A stretch of 64,000 bases of DNA. Source: Viscum album (lineage: Eukaryota; Streptophyta; Magnoliopsida; Santalales; Viscaceae). The notes below the pieces were generated by a model. It was not told the origin of the DNA. It saw only the letters and a program-made list of their open reading frames with translations, and did not search any database. Made by a program: the position numbers and the translations under genes. Each line of letters starts with the position of its first letter. Positions within the stretch are counted from its first letter, which is position 1. The stretch spans positions 1,981,344,883 through 1,981,408,882 of the forward strand of contig OY728122.1 of assembly GCA_963277665.1 (NCBI GenBank). Direction: 5' to 3'. Shown here one piece after another: positions 49,075-61,650 of the stretch.

Positions 49075-49570
49075 ACTGCTACTACTGCTACGACTGCTAC
49101 TGTGACTGCGACGACGACAGTACAGAGATCCTGTGTGGATTCGACGACGACAGTACAGAGATCCTGTGTGGATTCGACGACGACGACTACAGCACTCAGC
49201 GATCCTACGTGGATCAGTGCTACAGGTTCTGTGTGAGCCCGATCCTGTGTGGGTCCTTGCGCTCAGCGGTTCTGTGTGAGCCAGCGCCTACAGGTTCTGT
49301 GTGAGCCCGATCCTGTGTGGGTCTTCTTGCGGGGGTTAGTTACCTATCGATCCTTCGTGGGTCCGATGACTTAGATGGATCAGTGATCATCTTTATTGTC
49401 CTCTGAAGAAGTATACCTGTGTGAGCTGAATCCTGTTGCTTTCCTGTGTGGATTGTGTTGTGCAATCCTGTGGGGATTATGTTTTGCTTTCCTATGTGGA
49501 ATACGTATACTTTCCTGCGTGGACTGAGTTGTACTTGGGCTCGGAGGTTGGAGCGTATCTTGAATTGATG
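49075..49570. repeat. Degenerate short repeats (gatcctgtgtgg) in the solo LTR
   Basis: A 33-bp unit (cgacgacagtacagagatcctgtgtggatt) is duplicated at about 49112-49180, preceded by a (gctact)n-like stretch. Variants of tcctgtgtgg or ttctgtgtgagc then recur more than ten times to about 49520. Confidence 0.65.
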
Positions 49571-50196
49571 ACTTAGGTATATGTATGGGCATATACCTAA
49601 GCTGTGTCAGTTGTTACTTCGTGAATGTACTTTTCTTCGTGGTTATCCTTTGTGGATTTGAGAGACCTTCAGGGGTCTCGGGGTCCTTACTGAGTAGCTT
49701 ATACTCACCCCTGCACGGGCTTCGCCCGCACTACGTTGTGTTGGTTGCAGACGACGGACAGCGTTGACCTTAGCTGAGGCTTGTAGAGCGGGACGGTACC
49801 CGAAGGTGGACCACTGGGCGGGACGTGCACGGAGCGGACGGCGGGACCCGTGGAGCCGAGGAGCTATCTGTACCCACCCTTCAGGTGGGATTTCCGGTGG
49901 ACAGCTCGGAGTAGCGGCCTTTACTTTACAGTTGCTGTTTTTCCCTTTTCGAGTTGTACTTTACTTTCAGTTTGGGTTTGTATTCTGGCCCATTTACCTT
50001 TCCGCACTTTCAGTCGTACTCTGCTTGCTTAGTGTTTACTTTCCGCTTGTTTACTCTGTGGTGTGTGTTTACTTTTCAAAGGCAATGCCTTCCCTTTTTA
50101 CTGGGATTTACGCCTTGGTGCTAGTCGCCAGCCCCTGGCCTATGGAAGGCGGGCTTGGGGTAGTCACGGCACGGACCCCGAGGGCGGGTCGTGACA

Positions 50197-51860
50197 TATT
50201 ATTTTCAATGTGCATTACGTCTAAGCGATGATGTAACAAGTTGGTTGAAAAATATGAAAACTCAAAGAATATACACTCCTTCTTCCCATTGTAACAGGTA
50301 TCATTGGAATCATTTTTCCACTTTCTAGATTTCATCACACCATTCCCAAATGAATAACTGAAATCTTTCTATTAATTAAGCACATTAGTTCCAGACATAC
50401 GCTGCGTTGGATGTTCAGTCTCCATGGTATTGTCAAATCATCAACGATTGTTTCTACATGGGTGTTTCATTGGAAAGAATCATTGATGTCCCATAAAACT
50501 AAATATATGACGATATTTCAGTCTTCTAGATAGAGTATTCTTCATATAAACTAGACATGACAATTTTTATTTTGTGCTCCATCCAGACATCATTGCATAA
50601 GCAGGAAAATCATTGATTCTCCACATAAGCGCAGCATGCATCTGAAATATGTCTTTCGAACAAACATCGTACGTGGGCACACCCACATCCCGAAAAAGTT
50701 TCAACTCTTTTATTAAAGTTTGCATGTATACATCAATATCTTTTTCAAGATCAAAAGGGCCAGATATCAGTATACACAAGAAATTGTAAGGCTTTTTCAT
50801 ACACAACCATGGGGGAAGGATATAAATGTGTATGAAAATCGGCCATATGCTGTGCGAAATAAGCTTCTTCCCAAATGGATTAAAACTGTCACATGAAAGA
50901 CACGGTCTCACATTATGCACATTAGCTAGAAATTCAGGATATCGGGCATCAAATCTCTACCATGAAAGTCTATCTGTGGGGTGAACCGACTCTTCATTAT
51001 TATTTTTCCTCTCGGTGTCATGTCATTGCATTTTTACTAATATTTCATCAGACATGAAAAGGTTTTGTAATCTGGGGATCAATGGAAAGTTCCACATTAC
51101 ATTTTGTGTCACATGAGATGTTGTTCCATCATCTTTTGGATTCTATTGGAAGGTTCCACATTTGGTACAATAATTTATTTGAGTATTTTCCTCCAAAAAT
51201 AAGCTGCAAGAATTCGGGAAAGTATGGATATTTTTTGTAAATCCAAGTTCATCAACTAACTTCCATGCCATATAGTGGTTTGAGGTAATATCTGCATCAT
51301 CTGGAAGTAAGTCCTTGAAGAAGGTAAGAATTTAATCGATTGTAGTATTTGAAATCCCATACAAAGTTTTCCCATGAAACAATCGGATTAAAAATTACAA
51401 AATTTTCATTTTACCACATTACCGATATACTGGAGTCGTCACAGCATCATTCAATTTTTTCACCCTATCAAAATCATCATTTTCATTAGATGCATCTTGT
51501 GTGCTTGTATCAAAATATTGTTGGCCTGACATCCTTTCCTTCTCATGATGTTGAATAAATATAAACCGATCACATATCAAACTCTCCAATTTAGTCCTAT
51601 CATTTGGATCATAAACATTTTGAGATTCCATTTTCTCTCCATTGTGATACCACACATAATAGTTTGTTTGGAAACCATAGTTGGTTATATGATAGCTAAC
51701 TACTTCACGAATCAACCATGGTCTTCCAACACAATTAGAACATGGGCAGTGTATGTGACAACTATTTGATGCCTTGTCAAATGTAAAATCTAAAAAGTTG
51801 TTCAAATTATTTTGAAAATCGGTTGAAATCCAATCAGTTTCATACATCCAACTTCTATCT
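50197..51860 (-). pseudogene. TNP2-type CACTA transposase, 5' part
   Basis: The N-terminal exon follows a tttttttacag acceptor (about 51860). It would start MDRSWMYETDW, but the start ATG is now ATA. 51419-51847 holds the Transpos_assoc domain: FLDFTFDKASNSCHIHCPCSNC with CPC..C, then a His, GF and Y..WYHNGE pattern. From about 51100 to 50560 comes the Transposase_21 (DDE-type) domain: RLQNLFMS, NVRPCLSCDSFNPFG, LPPWLCMKKPYN, KDIDVYMQTLIKELK, FQMHAALMWRINDFPAYAMM and SGWSTK. LDVMHIENN lies near 50210-50240, directly beside the solo LTR; the family continues from there into the C-terminal half. The enzyme would cut element ends. Frameshifts near 51000-51400 and the LTR make it inactive. Confidence 0.88.
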
Positions 51861-53160
51861 ATTCTGTAAAAAAATTGAAATAAGTCATTTCAAAGGAATT
51901 CAATAATATTGAAGTTCAATCAAAAAAATATTTAGGTAAATGATAATTGTTTACTTTATATAAAATCGTAATTGACACATTACTCTATATGGGAATCATA
52001 TTAAGAAACCCATAAAAATAAACTGTATATAATAAAATAAGATACAAAATTTCTAATGCCAATATTCAAGGATTGACTAGTAAGATATTGGAAGTGGATC
52101 AAGGAATACATAATCCTTAAGGTTCTTTTTGGGAGTACATGAGTTTTATACTTTAACTTATTCACGGATATGAGGATGAAGAGTAGGATGAGGACCACAG
52201 CAAAAGTAGTTATCACCTCATCAAGTTTCACCTTAATTTTGGATTAATGGATCCTAGGTTTGGGCCCATAGATCATAGGTTGGTTGGGTGTATTCATTTA
52301 ATCATGTACCAATTCATTTTGGAGAGGGACCTTCAGTAGTTATAGGTATGAATTTGATTAGAAACACCCATTAAAAAGATATTCAAGAATTCTGATGTCC
52401 AAAACCAGGATTCCACTCATTAGTGACATGAACCCAGATAGACACATGGCCTCAAGCACATCTACCAAAATTTAAAATGTTAGTGACTAACAGTGAGATC
52501 CTTTACTGCGTCTGGGGGAGACTATTCCCTCATTACCTAAGTTGCACAATATTAATATTATCATTTAAAAGTGGAAGAAAGATAACAATGGGTAGATATT
52601 GGAAATGGATGAAAATAACAAAAACGGTAATACTAACAAATAACAGAATCATAAACCAAATGGTGGTAATGTATGTAAGGTATCAAGAAGAAAAACATAG
52701 TTATAACAGGTAGGAAGTAGTATTATACAAGAGTCTCAATAAATTATAAAATTAAACCTTGATTCTTGAGCTACAATCCAATCATATGCTATATGCTCCA
52801 TCCTATGTCATGTGAGTAGTCATGCATCTGTAAAATGGTGATTCCCCTTATGTAAACATATAATCATGTAGTTTATCTGGGTACCCAATGGCATCTCGAA
52901 CAATGTGTGAGATACAGTTCAAGTAGGTGACCACTAAGAGGTCTATAATTATTCAGTCTATTTATATAACATTTTAATATAATGATATGATAAATTAAAG
53001 TGGAAACTCTAAAATATAAAATGGATTTCTATGGTTCTGGAGAAAAATTTTAAAACGGTTTTCTAGGTTAAATAAAAATAGAAAAAAAATAGATACACAT
53101 AAAAATCAAAACTTAAAACTGAAATATTAGATAGATAAGAACAAAAATAAGGTAACACTT
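51861..53160. other. 5' non-coding part of element D
   Basis: Upstream of the TNP2 start exon, with no recognisable coding domain. It should hold the promoter, the 5' untranslated exon and a first intron. Open frames at 52001-52231 (minus) and 52477-52713 (plus) show no family features. Confidence 0.45.
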
Positions 53161-53269
53161 AAGAAAGTACCTAATTTGGGATGGTTCGGATGAAGATTCC
53201 ACAGCTTGGATGGAGGAAGCTGAGATTCCAACCATTCTGATGGAGTAAACAATATGAACCTGAGAGAGG

Positions 53270-53624
53270 TGATGTCTAAATGGGGGAGAGGTGCTCTAAT
53301 TGTGGGGGAGAGGTGTCTTCCGAATGGGGGAGACGTGTTGGATCATGGGAGAGAGGTGAATTAGGGTTCTGTCCAAATGGGGGACGGGAGAAGGGTCAAG
53401 CCGGGATATTGGGGAAAACCTTTACCAATGGTTTTTAAAAACAATTGGTAAGGGGGGGACTTAGACCCCTTTACCAATGGTTCTAGTGAACCATTTGTTA
53501 AAGGGGGGAATTTAGACATTTCTACCAACGATTAAAGCAAACCGTTGGTAAAACTCTTATATACCAACGGTTTAATAAAACTGTTAGTATATATGTGTTG
53601 GGAAAAACCCCTATTCTAGAAGTG
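53270..53624 (-). repeat. 5' end of CACTA element D: minisatellite plus subterminal repeats
   Basis: A unit of about 30 bp built on tgggggagaggtg repeats four to five times at 53270-53395. It is followed to 53590 by six copies of ctttaccaatggttt or ataccaacggttt in both orientations. The edge on the minus strand is CACTTCTAGAATAGGGG. The motif equals the one near 37020-37335, which ties the two ends together. Confidence 0.82.
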
Positions 53625-56248
53625 ATATAAAGGGTCAATTCATGTTTGGATAGTTCAATTTCATGGGAAAATTTTTGATATGAAGAGGATAAATTTGTGG
53701 AAATTGTACTATGACTAATCTCATGTTGAGAAGAGATTATAAAATACATTTATAAATTAGACAAGGTTTTTTATGACTTATTTTTTTGTAAAATAATATA
53801 GTTTTATCATTCCATTCACAACAATTTATGGCCCAAGAATAGATATTCCCAAATGATGATCTATATTTAGCTATTTTGTCTTTTTCACTGATGATTGGGA
53901 TGAATTTAAACTATGTTGAGAAGTGTTTTTATATATTATTCAGTAGAATTTAGACTACATATTGATGTATAATGTGAAGTATATTTTCTAAAAATGGTAT
54001 GACTTAATTAAGGACAATGATTGATTAATTCGTTACAACATGAGAATGGTGAATAATTTAATTGATGAACATAGCCGAAATGATCTTTTTACCCTATAAA
54101 TTATGTTGATTAGGAAATACCCAATCATCATGTATATATAAAGGATGAATTTAGAACTCAAAAATGTAGGGAAGACCAAAAACCTTCTCTAAATTAATTT
54201 CTACCATCTTTGTAATAGAAATTAAATGGATAATAAATGGTTGATTTGGGGCATTTAAATAATTAAGACTAACCAAATAAGGAATAATTCATTAATTAAA
54301 CATTGATAAATATAGATTTATTCTGTTTTGAATTCTAATTTTTTTTTCACCATCATAGATGATAATGAATGATTATTAGGATAATACACTTATCTCATCA
54401 TTCCCCATAAACCCTAGAAGTACTAATGTGTATTGAGGTCATTGAGAGACATAATTTGGGAAAATATGTAGAATAATATTATATAATACCCCAAATAAAT
54501 TAATGGATTGAAAAAAAGTAAAAATATATCAAAATATGTCAATGTGTATGATGCAACCATTGCCTATATAAAATATAAAAATTGGAAAACAACAACATGG
54601 ACATTACGATGGATCATTTTAATTCATCTATAAGAAATAATGTTGTATGTAAGAGGTTGTACAAACATAAAAGGTATACACCCTTTATTTCCATATGATA
54701 ATATTTATCAGTCACTCAACTTTCTAGAAATATTTTAAGGGTTTGGTGAGGCTGCATTGGGCTCCAATTTTAGTAACATCTAATTTTCATATATTGTTCA
54801 ATTATATGATTAAGATGATACTTTAACCTTCCAAAAACGTTGATTTGAACTTCATTATAGATTATCACACCAAGATTGATGAAAAATACATATGAACTAT
54901 CCAAAAACATAAAGACACACATATATCTTACTTTATAGCCTATATAGACTAATATGAAACAAAATCACTTTATTGAGTTCACATACAATTACAATTTCAG
55001 AAATGGAATTCAGATATCCCCATAATGAGATTAATACGCAAAGATTTTTATACCAATAAAATTTATGGATAATGTTAGTGAAAGGAATCTAATATAACCA
55101 AATACTTTTCAAGATATTATAGGGATGGATTAAACTATTTTGGAACACATTAAAGGAGAAATATGTTGATAATCAAACTATTTTTAATACTATCAGTGAT
55201 AGTGATAGTATGATGATAGAGACAATTTTTTTCTTTTAAATATCACCATAGAATAGATTCATGAGTTTTTTAAAGAAGGTACATCCCAAAAAAATAATTA
55301 TTATCATCAATAAAATCTTCTATCATGTAGAATCATTTTCCTATAAATAATCACTTCCAAAAAACCTGGTTCAAGTACCCAATGTGTTCTATTCAACATT
55401 TTAAATGAATTAAATACCTAATATCTTAAATTTAATGAATATATAGGTGGTAAAAATGGATCAAAAAATATTTTAGGAGAATAATTTTATGATGGTCATG
55501 GTTAATTGTGAAAAAATTTCAATCTAATAAGAAAATAAACCTAATAAAAGTTATTTTACAAAACTAAAATTATGGTGATTTAGAATAGGAATCCCAGAAT
55601 GAAATAAAACAATTTCCCCAAAAATTAAAAAATAAACTTGTTTGTTAATACATTAAGGGTGAAATTTATAATGGGAGTAATAATGAAATAAACCAAACGT
55701 TTTTATATGTAACATTCCTTCTTAATGTTTTTATGTATCACATTTATGCATTCATTATTTTATAAAAAACATGAAACACTTAAACAAATAAACATCATTA
55801 TATATCATCAATGTAAATAATTACATATGGATGATAAATATACTCCAAAAAATCAAAAATATTTTAATAGTAAAAAAATTAAATAAATATCTTAAGTTGA
55901 AATAAAAAATCTGTAAGGTAATGGTAGCCTAGTAGTATAAAACCTATTTACAACAATTTACAAGAAAAAATTAAAAATTAGATTTATTATAGGAATTTTA
56001 TAAATTATATAGATAACTATTACAAAAAAACTATGTGAACTACGAATGAAATAATTGAGATGTATTTATAGGAATTATAAAGGAAATATAATGATTGGAA
56101 TATTAATTTGATGATTTGAATAGTATCCTTGTAATTAGAATTGTAACCTAATCATTGGAATAATATATTAATTCATGGTATCCAAAATGTACTCATAAAT
56201 AATAGGTACTATAAATACAGTTAATAAATATATACTTTAAATATATAA
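53625..56248. other. AT-rich stretch without assigned origin
   Basis: This should continue the GL interior cut at 36951, but I cannot match it to the interiors at 1064-2400 or 28470-30084 in either orientation. It has many AT-rich blocks and no open frame of note. It may be another old insertion or a long, diverged interior. Confidence 0.4.
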
Positions 56249-59200
56249 TGTAAGACCTAGAGATTTTCTAAAATTCGTTTTTACAAATGAATTTGATTAT
56301 TTCAATATTTTGTGTGACATGAAACACTAATTTTGGTTTTCCATACAAGTAACATAGATTTTAACTTGGTTTATATGAACCACTAATTTTTTCATATATT
56401 ACACATAATACTAAGTTTAGATTTCATTACAAACAATATTTTGTTTAAATAAAACAGGGAATACAATTAAAATATTAATATAATTGTTATCACCTAGACA
56501 TTGGAATGGAATGAATGAATAATATTATCTAAATTAATAAAATATGGTTTAAACATGTATATAAGATGAATTATGTTGTAAATAATTATTTATAAATAAA
56601 AAAAGAACAATTTGAAACTGAAGAAATTCATTTTTTGAAAAACTATTTTTTTGCACAGACATATTTTACCTTAATAAATTAGAAAAAACAATTTTCCTAT
56701 ATTTTTTTTAATGAAATGGTTATATTATATATTCAAATAAATGTCTAAATTTTATCTTATGTGTTATCTAAGTAACAAAAATAATAAATCCATTTCTATA
56801 TTAAAAAACAATCTTTTTCTAAAAAGAAGTTTTGTCACCTTTTGATGGCCACTTATTTGAAAATGAATTTTTGAAACTTTTATATACGTTATTTGAAAAA
56901 ATTAATTTTATTTTTCAAATTTCAACATCAAAATTTTTTAGGGTACACTTTTAGGTATTTTATGAAACATTTTTTTTATGAATAGTGAACAATAATGATA
57001 TTTAATTGAAAACTCCATTATAGTTAAATTTATTTATAAATTTAAATTGTATTTTAAAAAAATGTTAAAGTATAATCAGTTATATTACTCATCAATTAAT
57101 CCAATTTATATCTTCAGAATAAATTTAATTTTCAAATTGGATATAAAATCATTATAAACTATTGATCATTTTTTTTGTAAAACCACACTTTCTCATCATG
57201 TCTATAGGAATAGTTTTAAATTAATACTTTCCACTTATGTTAATAGAATTTGGAAAAATAGATTTCATATTTTTAATCATTATAATTTTTAATTTTTAAT
57301 AAGTTCAACTTAATTGTTGACAAAATGAATAGTGGAAAAGGTAAAAAACTACTTATCGTGGTTAAGGTAAAAATTGATTTATTGGGGGTTAACTAGAATG
57401 ATAAGAGAAAATAATGTCCTAAAATGTTATCTAAATTTTATTTAATTATTTCATTTCTATATTGGTCATAACATTAAATAGAATATGGTAATTAATTGTC
57501 TCTTTCCATTGAATATGACCCATATGATAACTTAAGTAATGAAAACATATAAAAAAATATTTTTCATACATTTAATAACAATAATGCTTTGGGATAGTGA
57601 AAAAATAGTATATGATCAGTTATAAGAATTACTTTTAAATATTCATTTTTTCATAATAATTTATCATTATATGTTTTATAAAAAATAGTTATTAAAAATT
57701 CATAAAAAATGCCAATGAAAAAATTATCTATTTAATAAAAAATGAAATAATTGATAATAAAAAAAATAAAAGTGAATTAAATTGAATAATGTTTTATGTC
57801 TAATTGATTATCTTTATAAATTTATCATCTTAGACATGTTTTAAAATAATATATTCAAATTAAATATTTTCCTTTATTTTTCTAAATTCAAATTAAATGA
57901 ATAATGTAAAAATTGACATTAATGTTATTTTATGGTAAATGATATTTAATTAAATGAATTAAATTTACTAAAAATCATGTATTATGACAAGTGATTTTAA
58001 AATTTTAATAAAAAATATTTTTTATTAATCTGCCAATTGGTCTTTTATAATAAATATATTGACCCCTAAATAGTAAAAAAATCACCATAGTTAAGGTTAA
58101 AGTGTTTTTTTCTTGTTACGTGAGCTTCTGTTGAATAAATTTTCACCACAAATTTTTTTTATTTTATAAAATTGTATATCAATTTTAGAATCATTTTTTT
58201 TAAAATATTCTAATAATTCCCACTTTAATATATTCTTCAAGGATAAATTACCTTCGATAGAAAACTATTTGTCGTAATCACACCCCAGAATGGTAAAAGT
58301 GGTGAAACCTAGATTTTTAAGAGAAGGATGTTCAAAAATTGTGTTTCAATGTGTGATGGATGTATTTATCGACCATTGTATCCAAAAAACACATTAATTA
58401 TCAAATTTTCATCCACTTGAGGTAATATTTACCTCCCAATATTGAATATTGTTTAGTATTTTAAAAAATGCCACTCCACCTCATATATAAAAGGGGGCTT
58501 GGTATCATTCATCCTTCAAACCATCACACCTTTTTCATCCAGCAATGTCCTACCCAAATACCTTCGTAAATTTTTTGGCTATAATCATATAATCATCATT
58601 TTTTATATAAATCCAACCAAGGAAGCCTTCTTGTGAAAAACCTAAGGAGGATACCCAAAGTTGAGGGGATATTAATCAATGAGCTTTTATGTTTTATTTA
58701 TTACTCCAACCCCTTAAATTATTTTTATATAATGATTATATAATAACCAAAGTATCTTAAATATACTTATATTTTGTTATGTTAAGTTAATGACCTATAA
58801 TCATATCTGCATCCATCAAATGGGTTACAAAATCATTGTTCATGTGTATGGAAGACTACAGCCTCACGAACCAAAGTTATTATTTATTCCATTACAATGT
58901 ATCTAGGATGGACATAATTATGGATCTATTATTTATATATTATTTATATGATATTTATTTTATTTTTATGATTTTGAATTATTATATCGTAAATACCTTC
59001 ATATTTTCCATTTTATAGAAATATTATAACCCAGTTCGTGTGTATGGAAGACAACCACCTCATAAAGTGATGTGATTAGATTAATCTTTACATGGAAGGT
59101 ATTAATGATGGATTAAATGAACTTATATGATATATATTACATAATAATTACTATTTAATGATCATATATATCCCTTATATTTCTTTTTTCAATCCAATAT

Positions 59201-61650
59201 TAAAATTTAAATAGTGTTCATGCGTACGTACGGCATATTGTCTCTATGAACATTTTATTTAATTTTCATTAACTAAATTTCATTAATTATAATAAATTCA
59301 TATATATGGAATATAAATAATATTTATAAAATTGTTATCATTATGTAAATTATGGAACCATAATTAAATTAATTTAACCCACAAATATTAAATAAATAAA
59401 ATATACGAAAAACAAATTTGGTTTTACCCAAAACAAAACATTATCATTAATTCATATATAAATGGGTAATAAAAGGTAATAAGAAAAAATATTTTGTATA
59501 ATATATATAAATATATTTCACTTGAATATTTATTATAAACTTATTTTTATTATATAATAGTTTTGAAAGAGTACGACAGAAGTAAATTATTTAGGTAAGG
59601 GATTTCATTGTCACTTTTTACTTTTCTGAGAAACATGTCAAATTAACCACCTAGTTTTTTTATGTTATATTTTTACATACAATGAATTTACTTTATAAAT
59701 TTTGTACTGATAATTATATTTATTTAAATAACCATTTCAGGATCAATATTTAATGGGTTTACGGTTCATATGTTAACAATTCGGTAACAGAATTCTGTCT
59801 CAATATTCATTCTTTGAGACATACGTTATTTTATACACCTATATTCATTCTTGAGGTGTATATACAGACCTTTTTGAATTTAATATCAAGAATTTATTTT
59901 CCTAGTTATATTTTTAGTTCCATTTTATGGTATTACTTCATGGTTCTAAGGATTCAATGTTAACAAAGTGGTAAATATTTTATGTTACAGTCTCATCACT
60001 TATCATGATTATTTATGATTAAGTCTCCAAAATTGAAATCATAGGATCTACCACTCAATAATTCTCATGATTGTATACTTATCTAGTTATTCAAGTTATA
60101 TTCAAGTAATGGTAAAATTCTCCCACCATTTGGTACATAAAATTATTAATAGTTTTTTGTTTAATATCTTTCTTTATTTCTCTCTTCAGTTGAAAATCAA
60201 TTTTCATAAAAATCATTGTTATACAAAAATGTTTTAAAAAATGTCTTATTACTATCTTATAGTTTTAGAATTAAATTTTTAAACATTTTTTACTTCTTGA
60301 ACAAGATTATAAAAGAATCTCTATGTCATTTTCCAAACAACTCACATTTGAATTTTACCAAAAAATTAAAAGGAAACTTAATTTTACCATGTACGTAATG
60401 AACATAATTTTCCCACATCATGAACAATAATTTCATTAAAAATTCATTTATATGTTTTCAGGTTTTTTTCAAAAAAAATTCAAATTATTTTATGTTTTGA
60501 AAAGCATCTTTCACTGCAGAATGGATATTCTCCTTAATAAATAATATAAATGATATTACAAGATTATTTTCCATCTTAGATGACATCCTTCATTGATACC
60601 TATTCATTAATAGGTATTTAGTCCAATATTTTAATTCCTATTAATTATCTTAATGGTTTGTGTATTTATCGAATTATTTTTATGAAACTTGTTCCTTTTC
60701 TATGGGTTATATCATGATAAGATGATTACGAAATCTATCCCATTTCACATGTTATACTTTGATGAAATGATTATGAATCCTCACACATTTCCACATATTA
60801 GGATATGATGAAATTATTAAGAAATTCATTTCATTTCATGAGTCTTGATAAGATGAATGATTTATGATCTTGTAACACACTTTTGTATGATTTTAATTAT
60901 GTTACGGTTGGGACTTGTATCCACCTCTAATACATTGGGTAATGCTTAATGTTATACGAGTTAAAAGGGTACATGGGAGGCTATCCCAAACCCAAAATAG
61001 TGTATATAGGAGGGAATAACAAGCCTAAACAAGGTATATAGGTGGTCAATATAAGCCAAACAAGTTATAAATTTCATTGTGTGTATCCTTAATGTAGGAT
61101 CGTTTTTGCTTATTTGTATTCCACAATTATATCTATTATTCCATTATAATGTTCCAATGTATCATGTTATTTTTTTATTTATGATTCATGTCTTGTGAAC
61201 TACAAATATTTATTCCCTGAACAGAGATTATTATCTTCAATACGAAAGGTATGGTTTTATAATTTCATGTTAATGTTCTCATACCCTTATGCACATGTTA
61301 TGATTACATATTTCTCTTTTTTACACTCAGTGAGCTTCTAAAATCACCCTTTATTGTTTTTCCTTTACCTAATATATGAGGAAAGGTTTAAGTATGATAT
61401 ATTTGGGAGGAGTACAAATGGGGGATATCTTTTTTGGAAACCTTATCTATCATTCAATATATTATAAGACTATGTTCTATGTTTCTAAAGGAAATAAAAT
61501 ATTATGGACCTCAGGAAAGTGTTTTTGAATTGTATTGAATATTTATCTAAAAAATGAAATATCTTTTTATGAGAATCATAGGTTGTTATAATTTGTATTA
61601 ATGTGAAGGACTATTTATCCTTTTCAAACTTGGATGATAACTATTTAGTG
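56249..61650 (+). mobile_element. Diverged GL-family LTR
   Basis: It starts tgtaagacctagagatttt, comparable with tgtgacatcccaagtttt at 23877. It then shares ttatcacctagacattggaatggaatgaatg (56489) with ttataacctagctgctagaatggaatgaatg (30190), aaacattttttttatgaatagtgaa, the three-block set gtgtatggaagactacagcctca / gtgtatggaagacaaccacctca / catgcgtacgtacggcatattgtc (58838, 59040, 59219), the ttgagacatacg...aggtgtatatacag block (59813), and the attgggtaa block at 60935. The right limit is estimated from distance and is uncertain; no primer site is legible there. Confidence 0.6.

Larger units (their letters stand above)
46687..50196. mobile_element. Solo LTR, 3.5 kb, inside the TNP2 gene
   Basis: The segment starts TGTAAAGACCCG and ends CGGGTCGTGACA, imperfect terminal inverted repeats with TG...CA ends. 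It is flanked by the 5-bp duplication TATTA (46682-46686 and 50197-50201). TNP2 coding sequence runs up to both edges and rejoins when the segment is skipped. No second copy of the terminus, no primer site, no polypurine tract and no gag/pol occur inside, so it is best read as one long LTR left by LTR-LTR recombination. It is far more GC-rich than its surroundings and rich in CpG, which suggests a young insertion. A TATA-like ttatttaaag lies at 48278. Long open frames here (for example 48335-48772, 47822-48217) are GC-driven. Confidence 0.85.
36952..53624 (-). mobile_element. Element D: CACTA (En/Spm) transposon, minus orientation
   Basis: The left edge begins CACTATAACAAAGG (36952) and the right edge, read on the minus strand, begins CACTTCTAGAATAGG. 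Both ends hold many copies of an accaacggttt motif, the subterminal repeats typical of CACTA elements. Between them lie, on the minus strand, a TNP2-type transposase pseudogene and a Transposase_24-type pseudogene, the standard two-gene content. The 3-bp flanks (att and ata) agree in two bases. The element is 16.7 kb, inflated by a 3.5 kb solo LTR and by about 3.8 kb of other retrotransposon-like sequence. It lies in a GL interior. Confidence 0.85.

Noticed and set aside
46687..50196. rDNA or captured gene, suggested by high GC
   Set aside because: TG...CA ends, the TATTA duplication and rejoining of TNP2 across it show an LTR; no rRNA-like text was seen.
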